64,000 nucleotides of DNA, taken from Paraburkholderia hayleyella (GTDB taxonomy: Bacteria; Pseudomonadota; Gammaproteobacteria; Burkholderiales; Burkholderiaceae). Positions 33,071 through 41,572 of the stretch are shown here, in pieces. The stretch is taken from positions 992,001 through 1,056,000 of the forward strand of contig NZ_QPES01000001.1 in NCBI RefSeq assembly GCF_009455685.1, in the 5' to 3' direction. The position numbers and the translations under genes were made by a program. The notes under the pieces were generated by a model. The model saw nothing but the letters and a program-made list of their open reading frames with translations. It did no database searches and was not told the origin of the DNA. Position 1 is the stretch's first letter; each line of letters opens with the position of its first letter.

Positions 33071-33220
33071 TTATTTTTGTATTGGTAACTTGCGTTGCTC
33101 ATCAAAAAAAGCACGTACGTGCTCTGGCAGCTCGGCCCCTAAAAATTCAACACCGACCGGTTCTGGGTCGGCGTTGAGTACCTGGTGTGGTGGGGGAGCT
33201 TTGGGTGACTTGGCATCCAT
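33071..33220 (-). CDS. Small hypothetical protein (49 aa)
   Basis: ATG at 33220 is preceded by a strong AGGAG seven bases upstream, and the frame runs 49 residues to TAA, starting MDAKSPKAPPPHQVLNADPE and ending FFDEQRKLPIQK. It is proline-rich at the start and acidic in the middle (VGVEFLGAELPEHVRAFFDE), with no membrane segment. A minus-strand terminator 137 bp downstream completes a stand-alone transcription unit. I do not recognise it. The evidence for a real gene is the ribosome-binding site, the terminator and normal codon use. Confidence 0.65.
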   Translation of the reverse strand: MDAKSPKAPPPHQVLNADPEPVGVEFLGAELPEHVRAFFDEQRKLPIQK

Positions 33221-33833
33221 GATCTTTCTCCTGTGTGGAGCGATTATCGGCCTGGCTCGCCGTTTTACGCTAGTGCGATAACAAAAGCCTACATTCTGTG
33301 TTGCATTAACCGCACAGTTCCAGGTGTATCAAATTAGATTAAAGAAAATATGACAATTATTGTTATTGGATTGTTGTTTCGCGCGGATGCAATGACATTC
33401 AATGACATTGTCAGGATATGTATTTATCTCGCAACGTTTGAAGCAGCAAAACCCGTTTGGGGTTCAGTTCTTGTGTCGTGCTACATGCCTTTGCCACGGC
33501 GACAAGCTTGGGCTCTGATCTACAGCCGCACCCTATTACTACAACCACGGCGGTACCAGGCTCAAACTGCAAGGACCAAAGATCGTGCAATACAGGATCC
33601 AGGATCCTGTATTTGGCCCTTTGACCGTGCGATTTTTAACCGGTCAACTGTGCGAGGGCATTTTGTCCAGGTTCATACAGACAATTTCAAGATGCTTGTC
33701 TCTGAAGAAAACTTAGTATTCACGGCATTTTTCCGCTGATGGGACCATCTGAGGATGAAATGGGATTGCCGCGGTCGCACCAGACATGCGCTGTGGCATA
33801 GGTAATTCTTGGAGGAGACTCTGGAGAGATTTG
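33221..33833. other. Accessory intergenic stretch upstream of the second porin
   Basis: About 610 bp with no supportable gene; the open frame 33350-33739 has no start signal or recognisable product. It holds a perfect palindrome (33589-33613) and, at its right end, the GGAGAG ribosome-binding site of the porin. Confidence 0.4.
33589..33613. promoter_or_regulatory. Perfect 25-bp palindrome, probable operator
   Basis: Twelve-base arms AATACAGGATCC and GGATCCTGTATT surround a single central A. The length and absent loop suggest a dimeric regulator site (GntR/FadR-like spacing) rather than a terminator. It lies 221 bp upstream of the second porin start. Confidence 0.5.
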
Positions 33834-35039
33834 ATGAGAAAGCGAGGTAGGGTCGTGGCGAGTGCGGCGGGTTTATTGGCCGGCATTGCGCATGCACAAA
33901 GTGGTGTAACGCTGTATGGGGTTGTGGATAGTGGTATCACTTATCAAAGCAGTCAGACCAAGCTGGGCTCGACAACGGGTGGCAAGGCGAACGTGAGAAC
34001 GACCACAGGTTCCTGGGCGGGTAACCGCTTTGGCCTGAAAGGCGCGGAAGACCTGGGCGGCGGGACAAAGGTTATTTTTCAGCTTGAGTCAGGTTTTAAC
34101 CTGAACACGGGTGAGCATCAATACAACCAGGCGCTCTTTGGCCGCCAGGCTTGGGTTGGGTTGACGCATCCGGCCTATGGCACGCTGACTGCCGGGCGGC
34201 AATACACCTCGTATTACAGTCTGCTTTCGGCTTATAGTCCGACGAACTGGCTGACGGGGTTCTACGGCGCACATCCAGGCGATATCGACGGGCTGGATAG
34301 CCTTTATCGCACGAACAACGCGCTGGTTTATACATCGCCCAAGTTGTACGGATTCACCGTGAGCGGTTCGTATGCCTTCGCGGGCATTCCAGGCAGTGTG
34401 AGTCAGGGATCGACATGGAGTGGTGCGATTCAGTACACCAATGGGCCGGCCGGAATTGCAGCGGGTTTGACTCGCAGTAATAACGCTACGCCTGGCGGTG
34501 GTGTTTATAGCGCTGCATCGACAACGCATTCGGGAGGACAGCCTGGCTTGTCCGCGCTGACGAACGGCTATCAGAGCGCACAGGCGCAGCAACGCTTTGC
34601 CGTGACAGCGGGTTACAAGTTCAGTTCAACATGGGATATGGCGCTGTCTTATTCGAACGTGCAATACATTCCAGGCGTCGCCTCGAAATACACCGATACG
34701 GCTATTTTCAATACCGCGGGCGCGGTACTGCACTGGAAGCCTGACGTCGCGTGGGATTTTGCCACTGGCTATAGCTATACATGGGCGACTCAGGCGAATG
34801 GCATCAAGAACGCCGCGCAATATCACCAGGTCACATTGTCCGAGTACTACACATTGTCGAAGCGCACGGGCCTGTACGCGTTACAGGGGTTCCAGCGGGC
34901 CAACGGCCAGACGCTGGGCACTGCAGGCGCGGGCAAGATCATCGGTGCGACCGCAACGATCGGCGATGGGTTTCAGTCAGCGCCTGCATCGTCAGCTAGC
35001 CAGTTCGCGGCCAGCGTGGGGATTGTTCACCGGTTTTGA
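33834..35039 (+). CDS. Gram-negative porin, OmpC-like (second copy type)
   Basis: 401 residues, porin_4 family. A basic signal peptide (MRKRGRVVASAAGLLAGIAHA) precedes QSGVTLYGVVDSGITYQSS. GNRFGLKGAEDLGGGTKVIFQLE and the terminal VGIVHRF show a full barrel. It is a diverged paralogue of the porin at 28481-29629, with longer loops. The start at 33834 has GGAGAG seven bases upstream. Downstream the DNA is rearranged by two IS3-family events, one in the terminator region. Confidence 0.92.
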   Translation: MRKRGRVVASAAGLLAGIAHAQSGVTLYGVVDSGITYQSSQTKLGSTTGGKANVRTTTGSWAGNRFGLKGAEDLGGGTKVIFQLESGFNLNTGEHQYNQALFGRQAWVGLTHPAYGTLTAGRQYTSYYSLLSAYSPTNWLTGFYGAHPGDIDGLDSLYRTNNALVYTSPKLYGFTVSGSYAFAGIPGSVSQGSTWSGAIQYTNGPAGIAAGLTRSNNATPGGGVYSAASTTHSGGQPGLSALTNGYQSAQAQQRFAVTAGYKFSSTWDMALSYSNVQYIPGVASKYTDTAIFNTAGAVLHWKPDVAWDFATGYSYTWATQANGIKNAAQYHQVTLSEYYTLSKRTGLYALQGFQRANGQTLGTAGAGKIIGATATIGDGFQSAPASSASQFAASVGIVHRF

Positions 35040-35099
35040 CGGGGCAGACTGACTGACCGGCTAGCACGGGCGGCCTGTATGCGGAAAGCTAACCTTGCG

Positions 35100-35225
35100 T
35101 GAACTGAACTGCCTTCTCCCCGAAGTTGGAAGGTTCAGGAAGACTGGACGGCGAAGGGCTGGGTTCTGTACTGCACGGACTCAGCCCTTTTAGTTTCAGG
35201 CGAGCCTTATGGCTTGTGCGCAGCC
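35100..35225 (-). mobile_element. Decayed terminal fragment of an IS3-family element
   Basis: This stretch aligns, in reverse orientation, with the right end of the intact IS at 36680-36767. TGAACTG and AAGTTGGA mimic the terminal repeat, followed by AAGGGCTGGGTTCTGTACTG and CTCAGCCCTTTTAG. In the minus frame it encodes KARLKLKGLSP, matching the last residues of OrfB. Only about 125 bp remain, with many differences, so it is an old remnant of a related but distinct copy. Confidence 0.7.
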
Positions 35226-35375
35226 GGACGGTAGCAACAAATGCGGGTTTGCGTTGCCCGGATTTGCCCGGATTTGCCAACACCATGCCTGCATGGCTAC
35301 AAAAAGCAAAAAGCCCAGCCGGATTGAACTGACCCCCAAGAGTTGGACATAACTCCAATCGTTGGGGGTTTTTTC

Positions 35376-35903
35376 ATGACGAAGTATGACGAGGCGGTTA
35401 AGCTCCAGGTGGTTCAGGAGTATTTAGATGGTCGAGGCGGTTTGCGGCACGTGAGTCAGAAGCACGGAATTGGCTATTCGGTGTTGCGGCGCTGGGTGGG
35501 CGCTTTTCGGCAACATGGTGAGGCCGGGCTTCGCAAGAAGCACGAAACGTATAGCGCAGAGTTCAAAATGTCGGTGCTCCAGCATATGTGGCGTCACGAA
35601 CTGTCGTACCAACACACGTGTGCGGTATTCGACTTGCGCGAGGCCAATAGTGTGAGCCGCTGGGAGCGCCAGTATCATGAGGGCGGTCTCGAAGCCCTCA
35701 AGCCGCGCCCCAGGGGGCGGCCACCCAAGATGTCACAGCCCAAACAGCACACCCAACCGACGACGCCAGGCGATGAGCGCCCACGCGAAGACTTGCTCAA
35801 AGAAATCGAATACCTGCGCGCGGAGGTGGCGTACCTAAAAAAGTTGGACGAGCTGCTCCGGGCCAAGGAGCAGACAGCGCCAAAGAAAAAGCGCAAGCGG
35901 TGA
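35376..35903 (+). CDS. IS3-family transposase OrfA
   Basis: 175 residues with two helix-turn-helix regions. KLQVVQEYLDGRGGLRHVSQKHGIGYSVLRRWV near the N-terminus and a second HTH around residues 65-105 bind the IS ends. A basic stretch PRPRGRPPKM follows, then a leucine-zipper-like LLKEIEYLRAEVAYLKKLDELL. It ends KKKRKR at an A-rich site (35885-35891) where a -1 frameshift would fuse it to OrfB. Confidence 0.9.
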   Translation: MTKYDEAVKLQVVQEYLDGRGGLRHVSQKHGIGYSVLRRWVGAFRQHGEAGLRKKHETYSAEFKMSVLQHMWRHELSYQHTCAVFDLREANSVSRWERQYHEGGLEALKPRPRGRPPKMSQPKQHTQPTTPGDERPREDLLKEIEYLRAEVAYLKKLDELLRAKEQTAPKKKRKR

Positions 35904-36736
35904 GCGTGTTGCGCGAGCATCATCCGCTCGGGGCACTGTTAAGCATTGCAGGCTTGGCGCGCAGCACGTTCTATTACCAGATGGCTGCACGCAAAGCCGG
36001 GGATCATCATGCCGAGCTTAAAGCCAGGATTTCTCAGATATTCGCTCGACATAAGGGCCGCTACGGCTATCGCCGTGTGACGGCGGCCCTGCGAAAGGAC
36101 GGCAGCTTAGTCAATCACAAGACGGTGCAGCGTTTGATGTCGGTATTGCGACTCAAATCGCTGGTACGGCCCAAGAAGTATCGCTCGTACCGCGGAGAAC
36201 TCGGTCGAGTCGCGCCGAACTTGCTCAAGCGCCAATTCGAGGCGAGCAAGCCCAATGAGAAATGGGTGACGGACGTCACGGAATTTAACGTCGGTGGCAA
36301 GAAACTATATCTATCGCCGGTTTTGGATCTTTATAACGGCGAAATCATCGCTTGGGAAAGTAGCGAACGCCCGGATTTTGCACTCATCCAGGGAATGCTA
36401 GATAAGGCATTTAGACGCCTGTCGCGCGGCCAAACGCCGATGCTGCACTCCGATCAAGGTTGGGCTTACCAAATGCGCGCCTACCGGGAGCGGCTCGCCA
36501 AGCGAGGTTTGGTGCAAAGCATGTCACGCAAAGGTAATTGTCTGGATAATGCCGCGATGGAGAGCTTTTTCGGAACCCTCAAATCAGAGTGCTTTCGCTT
36601 GGCCCGCTTCGATTATGTGGAGCAACTGCGCAGCGCTATTGCTAACTACATCCACTACTACAACCACGAGCGCATCAAGCTAAAGCTAAAAGGGCTGAGT
36701 CCTGTGCAGTACAGAACTCAGCCCTTAGCTGCATAA
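35900..36736 (+). CDS. IS3-family transposase OrfB (DDE integrase domain)
   Basis: 278 residues in the -1 frame relative to OrfA, starting at or near GTG 35900 or made as an OrfAB fusion. HTH_21 (KGRYGYRRVTAAL) is followed by the rve catalytic core: WVTDVTEFNVGGKKLYL (first Asp), HSDQGWAYQ (second Asp) and MSRKGNCLDNAAMESFFGTLKSE (Glu). All DDE residues are present, so it should be functional. Confidence 0.93.
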   Translation: MSVLREHHPLGALLSIAGLARSTFYYQMAARKAGDHHAELKARISQIFARHKGRYGYRRVTAALRKDGSLVNHKTVQRLMSVLRLKSLVRPKKYRSYRGELGRVAPNLLKRQFEASKPNEKWVTDVTEFNVGGKKLYLSPVLDLYNGEIIAWESSERPDFALIQGMLDKAFRRLSRGQTPMLHSDQGWAYQMRAYRERLAKRGLVQSMSRKGNCLDNAAMESFFGTLKSECFRLARFDYVEQLRSAIANYIHYYNHERIKLKLKGLSPVQYRTQPLAA

Positions 36737-36799
36737 CTTAACCGTCCAACTTTACGGGGTCAGTTCAGGATAAGGCTGGGCTTTTTGCTTGAATCTTGA

Positions 36800-36875
36800 T
36801 GGTGCCGGAGAGAGGAGTCGAACCCCCGACCTTCGCATTACGAATGCGCTGCTCTACCAACTGAGCTACACCGGC
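36800..36875 (-). tRNA. tRNA-Thr (anticodon CGT)
   Basis: 76-nt tRNA on the minus strand: acceptor GCCGGTG/CTCCGGC-type pairing with one weak pair, A discriminator, encoded CCA, anticodon loop TTCGTAA. Its own terminator downstream is interrupted by the IS. Confidence 0.93.
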
Positions 36876-36934
36876 GTCCCGTTACGAGAACCGCGATTAT
36901 ATGGATTTTTTCAGCTACTTGACAAGCCTGACGG

Positions 36935-37951
36935 TCAATTTTTTGTTTCGAGATGGTAGCGTGTGACGCGTTCCACTTCGTTTTTCGAGCCGAGGAACAC
37001 CGCAACCCGTTCATGCAGACTTTGCGGTGCGATCTCAAGAATTCGCCTGGTGCCATTGGTGGCCGCGCCGCCCGCCTGTTCGACGATGAACGCCATCGGG
37101 TTGGCTTCGTACATCAGCCGCAACTTGCCCGGTTTGTCGGGCGTGCGCTTGTCGGCAGGGTACATAAAGATGCCGCCACGGTTCAGGATGCGATGGACAT
37201 CGGCCACCATCGAGGCAATCCAGCGTGTATTGAAGTTGCTCTGGCGCGGGCCTTCCTGGCCTTCGAGCAGCTCGCTGACATAACGCTGGACCGGTGGATA
37301 CCAGTGGCGCTCGTTCGACGCGTTAATGGCGTATTCGCGGGTATCCGCCGGAATGCGCATGTCGTTTTGCGTGAGCACCCATGAGCCGAGTTCGCGGTCG
37401 AGCGTAAAGCAGTTCACGCCATTGCCCGTGGTGAGCACCAGCACGGTTTGCGGCCCATACACCGCGTAGCCCGCGGCAACCTGCTGCGTACCTGGCTGCA
37501 GAAATGAGGCTTCGGTGGGCTGCTGACCATCGGGGCAGCGCAAGACCGAGAAAATCGTGCCAATCGAAACATTCACGTCGATGTTCGATGAACCATCGAG
37601 CGGATCGAACACCAGCAGATATTCGCCCTTTGGATAATTGCTCGGAATCGGGAAGAACGTTTCCATTTCTTCGGATGCCATGCCCGCCAGATTGCCACCC
37701 CATTCGTTGGCATCCAGCAAGATTTCGTTGGACAGAATGTCGAGCTTCTTTTGCACTTCGCCCTGCACGTTCTCGCTGCCCGCGCTGCCGAGCGCTTCAC
37801 CTAAAGCGCCTTTGCTGACGTGATAACTGATCGCCTTGCAGGCCCGTGCCACGACTTCGATCAGAAGGCGCAGATCGGCAGGCAGGTTATTGTTTTCGCG
37901 TTGTTGCTCGATCAGGTATTTCGTAAGCGTGGTGCGGCGCTGTAAAGCCAT
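36935..37951 (-). CDS. fbp: Class 1 fructose-1,6-bisphosphatase
   Basis: 338 residues. Hydrolyses fructose 1,6-bisphosphate in gluconeogenesis. YLLVFDPLDGSSNIDVNVSIGTIFSV is the metal-binding sugar-phosphatase signature (DPLDGSSN), and NRGGIFMYPADKRTPDKPGKLRLMYEANPMAFIVEQAGG is the class 1 C-terminal active-site region. A GAAAGGGCC repeat patch lies just upstream of the start. Confidence 0.96.
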   Translation of the reverse strand: MALQRRTTLTKYLIEQQRENNNLPADLRLLIEVVARACKAISYHVSKGALGEALGSAGSENVQGEVQKKLDILSNEILLDANEWGGNLAGMASEEMETFFPIPSNYPKGEYLLVFDPLDGSSNIDVNVSIGTIFSVLRCPDGQQPTEASFLQPGTQQVAAGYAVYGPQTVLVLTTGNGVNCFTLDRELGSWVLTQNDMRIPADTREYAINASNERHWYPPVQRYVSELLEGQEGPRQSNFNTRWIASMVADVHRILNRGGIFMYPADKRTPDKPGKLRLMYEANPMAFIVEQAGGAATNGTRRILEIAPQSLHERVAVFLGSKNEVERVTRYHLETKN

Positions 37952-37970
37952 TGCAGGACTCCGGAAAAAC

Positions 37971-37998
37971 GAAAGGGCCGAAAGGGCCGAAAAAGGCC
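37971..37998. repeat. GAAAGGGCC tandem repeats upstream of fbp
   Basis: Two perfect 9-bp units (37971-37979, 37980-37988) and a third imperfect GAAAAAGGCC, 20 bp upstream of the fbp start in the 5' leader region. Copy-number change could alter expression. Confidence 0.7.
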
Positions 37999-38104
37999 AA
38001 GGGAAAATGCGAAAGAATCCGCGATTTTACCCGTCTATGCCGTGAGCCCTGGCGTTTCGTGGTTTGAGCGTCGCATCGTTCGTGTTCAACGCCGTCCACG
38101 GCGC

Positions 38105-39037
38105 TCAAAGCAGCTCGATTTGCGGCAGGCTCACCACGCTGGTTTCGCGCATGATCGAAACGAAATCGGCCGCGTAAGGCCGCGTGGCAAACGCGGGCAA
38201 GGTGGCGGCGTATAGCTCGCCTGTGAGTGTTGCGCCTGCCGCCGTCAACACGGGGCGGGCGCTGACGTAGTGTTTGTCGAGATAGGTAGCGACCGCCCAT
38301 AACGGTAGCGCAGCCACGCCGCGACGGCTTGCCACGAGCTGCAGAATGGCGACGGTGAGTTCGGAGGTGCGGCGGCGCGGTTCGATACCGGCAGGTCTCA
38401 GCACCTGGCGCACGATGTCGAGCATATCGTCTGGCACCGGATAGGTGATGAGGGTTTCGTGACGGAAATCTTCCGCGATGAGGTGGGACTGTTGCGCCAG
38501 TGCGTGATCGTTACTCACGAGCCCAACGATCTGGAAGCGAAACAGCGGATGATGCGCAACGGCCTCATCGGGATCGGCTTCGGCGACGATCGCCAGATCC
38601 GCGCGGTCCTGATGCAGCAAGCCGATCGGGTCAGCGTGAAAGCCTGACACGATATCGAGCTCGACCTCCGGCCAGCGTTGACGAAAGACATCCATCGCGG
38701 GCATGAGCCAGTCGAAGCAGGTATGGCATTCCACGGCGATACGCAGTGTGCCGCCCGTGCCGAGCGCGAGGCGGGCAATATCGCGCTCGGCGGCTTCGAT
38801 CGCGGGCACCACCTCTGCGGCGAGCGCCAGTAGCCGTTTGCCACCGGGCGTAAAGCTGAGCGGCGCTGATTTACGCACAAAAAGCGGCATGCCGAAATGC
38901 GCTTCAAGCGCCTTCAACTGATGGGATAGCGCGGATTGCGTCAGACATAAAAGCTGGGCGGCGCGTGACAGGTTGCCGGTATCGCGCAAGGCGGCTAGCG
39001 TTTGCAGATGCCGGAGTTCGAGGGGGGAGCGGATCAT
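38105..39037 (-). CDS. metR: LysR-type regulator MetR
   Basis: 310 residues. The N-terminal winged HTH ELRHLQTLAALRDTGNLSRAAQLLCLTQSALSHQLKALE is LysR-type; the rest is the effector domain (homocysteine in MetR), with FSWL-like CFDWLMPAMDVFRQRWPEV. The gene is divergent from metE, with a TGAA-N5-TTCA box in the shared intergenic region. This is the classical metR/metE arrangement and supports the specific call. Confidence 0.9.
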   Translation of the reverse strand: MIRSPLELRHLQTLAALRDTGNLSRAAQLLCLTQSALSHQLKALEAHFGMPLFVRKSAPLSFTPGGKRLLALAAEVVPAIEAAERDIARLALGTGGTLRIAVECHTCFDWLMPAMDVFRQRWPEVELDIVSGFHADPIGLLHQDRADLAIVAEADPDEAVAHHPLFRFQIVGLVSNDHALAQQSHLIAEDFRHETLITYPVPDDMLDIVRQVLRPAGIEPRRRTSELTVAILQLVASRRGVAALPLWAVATYLDKHYVSARPVLTAAGATLTGELYAATLPAFATRPYAADFVSIMRETSVVSLPQIELL

Positions 39038-39068
39038 GGGGCAGGCAATGGAGAGCGGTTACGGATCA

Positions 39069-39081
39069 TGAAAGAAATTCA
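39069..39081. promoter_or_regulatory. MetR-binding box between metR and metE
   Basis: TGAAAGAAATTCA fits the MetR consensus TGAA-N5-TTCA exactly. It lies 31 bp upstream of the metR start and 75 bp upstream of the metE start, suited to activate metE and repress metR. Confidence 0.75.
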
Positions 39082-39156
39082 TAATAATTCACAAAAACTT
39101 TCGTTTGAATAATAAATCGCTGAAATGAATACTGGCGTCCATCTTTGGAGGACACC

Positions 39157-41478
39157 ATGAGCACTGCACACATCCTGGGTTTTCCGCGCATTGGCGCGGA
39201 GCGTGAACTGAAATTTGCCCTTGAGCGCTACTGGCGCGATGGCATGACCGACGCAGGCGCGGCCGCGCTGCGTGAGACGGGCTGCCAGTTGCGGGCGAGC
39301 CACTGGAAGACGCAGCGTGAAGCGGGTTTGACCTACGTCACCGTAGGCGACTTCGCCTGGTACGACCACGTGCTGACAACCCTGGCCCATGTGGGTGGCT
39401 TGCCGCAACGTTTTGGCTTCGATGCGGCGCAACTGACACTGGCGCAGTACTGCGCGATGGCGCGTGGCAACGCAGCGCAGCCCGCGATGGAAATGACCAA
39501 ATGGTTCGATACGAATTACCACTATCTGGTGCCGGAATATTCGCCGCAGACGCAATTTGGCGCGGGCGTCGAATGGCTTTTCGAAGAAGTCGAAGAAGCC
39601 CATGCCGCAGGCCATCGGGCGAAGGTCGCGCTCGTGGGGCCGTTGACGCTGCTTTGGCTAGGCAAGGCGCGTGAGGGTTTGAGCGACACGCTGAGCTTGC
39701 TCGAGCGGCTGTTGCCTGCGTATCAGAGGTTGCTGACGCGTTTGCGCGAACAGGGGATCGAATGGGTGCAGATCGACGAGCCTATTTTCGCGCTGGATTT
39801 GCCTGACGCCTGGCGCGCAGCGGCGCCCGCAGCGTATGCCGCGCTGGCGCCGCATGCGCCCAAGCTGCTGTTCACGACGTATTTCGCCGATGTCAGCGAG
39901 CATGCCGCATGGCTCAAGGCCCTGCCCGTGGCCGGGCTGCACCTTGACCTCGTGCGTGCGCCCGCGCAACTCGATGTGTTCATCGACGCTTATCCGGCTG
40001 ACAAAGTGTTGTCATGTGGCGTGGTCGATGGCCGCAACGTCTGGCGCAATGATCTGGATGCAACGCTAGCCCGCCTCACGGCCGCGCGTGAGCGTCTGGG
40101 TGAGCGGCTCTGGCTCGGCAGCAGTTGCTCGCTGCTGCACACGCCGGTCGATCTCGGTCATGAGAAGAAACTCGATGCCGAGTTGCGCGCGTGGCTCGCG
40201 TTCGCGGTGCAAAAAGTACGCGAAATCGCGCTTTTGCGCGATGCGCTGACTCAAGGGCGCGGTGCGGTAGCCGCTGAGTTCGACGACGCCCGCGCAGCAA
40301 GCGCCGCGCGGCGCACGTCGAGCCGGATTCACAACCCGCTGGTGCAACGCGCCCTGGCCGAATTGACCGAGGCGCAAGCCCGGCGTGAATCGGTTTATGC
40401 ACAGCGGGCACAGGCGCAGCGTGAACGTTTTGCCTTGCCGCTCCTGCCCACGACCACGATCGGTTCGTTTCCGCAAACGGCCGAGATTCGCGCGGCTCGC
40501 GCCGCATACAAGCAGGGCAGCCTGAGCCATCTCGACTATCTCGAAGCGATGCGCCAGCACATTCGCCTGGCGATCGACAAGCAATTGGCATACGGGCTCG
40601 ATGTGCTAGTGCATGGCGAAGCGGAACGCAACGACATGGTTGAATATTTCGGCGAGCTGCTATGGGGCTACGCGATCACCGAAAACGGCTGGGTGCAAAG
40701 CTATGGCTCGCGCTGTGTCAAGCCGCCGTTGATCTACGGCGATGTGTATTTGCCCGAGCCGATGACCGTGGGCTGGGCCACGTATGCGCAATCGCTCACC
40801 GATAAACCCGTGAAAGGCATGCTGACGGGGCCCGTGACGATGCTGCAATGGTCGTTCGTGCGCGATGACCAGCCACGTTCGCAGACCGCCTTGCAGATCG
40901 CGCTGGCGCTGCGCCAGGAAACCCAGGCGCTCGAAGCCGCGCACATCGGCATGATCCAGATCGATGAGCCCGCATTACGCGAAGGCTTGCCGCTCAAGGC
41001 GCGCGAACGCGCCGAATATCTCGCGTGGGCGGTGCATGCGTTCCGTGTGGCGTCATCGGGGGTGAAGGACGAGACGCAGATTCACACGCATATGTGCTAT
41101 TCGGAGTTCGGCGACATCCTGGCTTCGATTGCCGCACTCGACGCCGACGTGATTTCGATTGAAACGACACGCTCGAACATGGAGCTGCTCGATGCCTTCG
41201 AAACCTTCGACTATCCGAATGAGATTGGCCCGGGTGTCTATGACATTCACTCGCCACGGGTGCCGACATCCGACGAGATGGCCGCGTTGATTGGTCTCGC
41301 GCTGGAGCGGATTGCGCCGCAACGTTTGTGGGTGAATCCGGATTGCGGCTTGAAGACGCGCGATTGGCAACAGGTGGATCCGGCGCTGCTGGCGATGGTC
41401 GAAGCGGCGAAGAAAGCCCGTGCCGCGCTGGCGCTGAAACCGAAGAAACTACAACAACCCGCGGGCGCGCTGGTCTGA
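39157..41478 (+). CDS. metE: Cobalamin-independent methionine synthase MetE
   Basis: 773 residues. Transfers methyl from 5-methyltetrahydropteroyl-triglutamate to homocysteine. GFPRIGAERELKFALERYW starts the N-terminal domain. The C-terminal catalytic barrel carries the zinc ligands in THMCYSEF (His, Cys) and NPDCGLKTR (Cys), and IGSFPQTAEIR at its entry. GGAGGACACC precedes the ATG at 39157. Control is by MetR; no cobalamin riboswitch was seen in the short leader. Confidence 0.97.
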   Translation: MSTAHILGFPRIGAERELKFALERYWRDGMTDAGAAALRETGCQLRASHWKTQREAGLTYVTVGDFAWYDHVLTTLAHVGGLPQRFGFDAAQLTLAQYCAMARGNAAQPAMEMTKWFDTNYHYLVPEYSPQTQFGAGVEWLFEEVEEAHAAGHRAKVALVGPLTLLWLGKAREGLSDTLSLLERLLPAYQRLLTRLREQGIEWVQIDEPIFALDLPDAWRAAAPAAYAALAPHAPKLLFTTYFADVSEHAAWLKALPVAGLHLDLVRAPAQLDVFIDAYPADKVLSCGVVDGRNVWRNDLDATLARLTAARERLGERLWLGSSCSLLHTPVDLGHEKKLDAELRAWLAFAVQKVREIALLRDALTQGRGAVAAEFDDARAASAARRTSSRIHNPLVQRALAELTEAQARRESVYAQRAQAQRERFALPLLPTTTIGSFPQTAEIRAARAAYKQGSLSHLDYLEAMRQHIRLAIDKQLAYGLDVLVHGEAERNDMVEYFGELLWGYAITENGWVQSYGSRCVKPPLIYGDVYLPEPMTVGWATYAQSLTDKPVKGMLTGPVTMLQWSFVRDDQPRSQTALQIALALRQETQALEAAHIGMIQIDEPALREGLPLKARERAEYLAWAVHAFRVASSGVKDETQIHTHMCYSEFGDILASIAALDADVISIETTRSNMELLDAFETFDYPNEIGPGVYDIHSPRVPTSDEMAALIGLALERIAPQRLWVNPDCGLKTRDWQQVDPALLAMVEAAKKARAALALKPKKLQQPAGALV

Positions 41479-41517
41479 AGCCTGAGGACGGGCTGGGACG
41501 ATCAGCGTGAAGGATGG

Positions 41518-41552
41518 CAATGGGCGCCTGGCATCAGGCGCCCATTGCGTTT
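41518..41552. terminator. Terminator between metE and pepN
   Basis: CAATGGGCGCCTG pairs with CAGGCGCCCATTG around GCAT, then CGTTTTG on the plus strand. It separates the convergent genes. Confidence 0.75.
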
Positions 41553-41572
41553 TGTCGCGGCGTGAGCGGGAT

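Larger units (their letters stand above)
35325..36767 (+). mobile_element. Complete IS3-family (IS150-type) insertion sequence
   Basis: About 1443 bp bounded by inverted repeats. The left end reads TGAACTGACCCCCAAGAG and the right end, on the minus strand, TGAACTGACCCCGTAAAG, both continuing TTGGAC. Flanking GGAT at 35321-35324 and 36768-36771 is the probable 4-bp target duplication. Two overlapping frames encode OrfA and OrfB in the -1 arrangement. Both are intact, so the copy may be active and recent. Confidence 0.9.
35304..36790. terminator. Terminator hairpin split by the IS insertion
   Basis: The left arm AAGCAAAAAGCCCAGCC (35304-35320) and right arm GGCTGGGCTTTTTGCTT (36774-36790) are perfectly complementary over 17 bases but are 1.45 kb apart, with the IS between them. 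Removing the IS and one GGAT copy restores a hairpin with a GGATAA loop. It probably terminated tRNA-Thr (minus) and perhaps the porin (plus). Confidence 0.8.

Noticed and set aside
33090..33281. 63-residue plus-strand frame
   Set aside because: It overlaps the 49-residue minus-strand gene, which has a strong ribosome-binding site, whereas this frame has none.
33350..33739. 129-residue frame in the accessory region
   Set aside because: No start signal, odd composition, and it spans the palindrome; nothing recognisable in the product.
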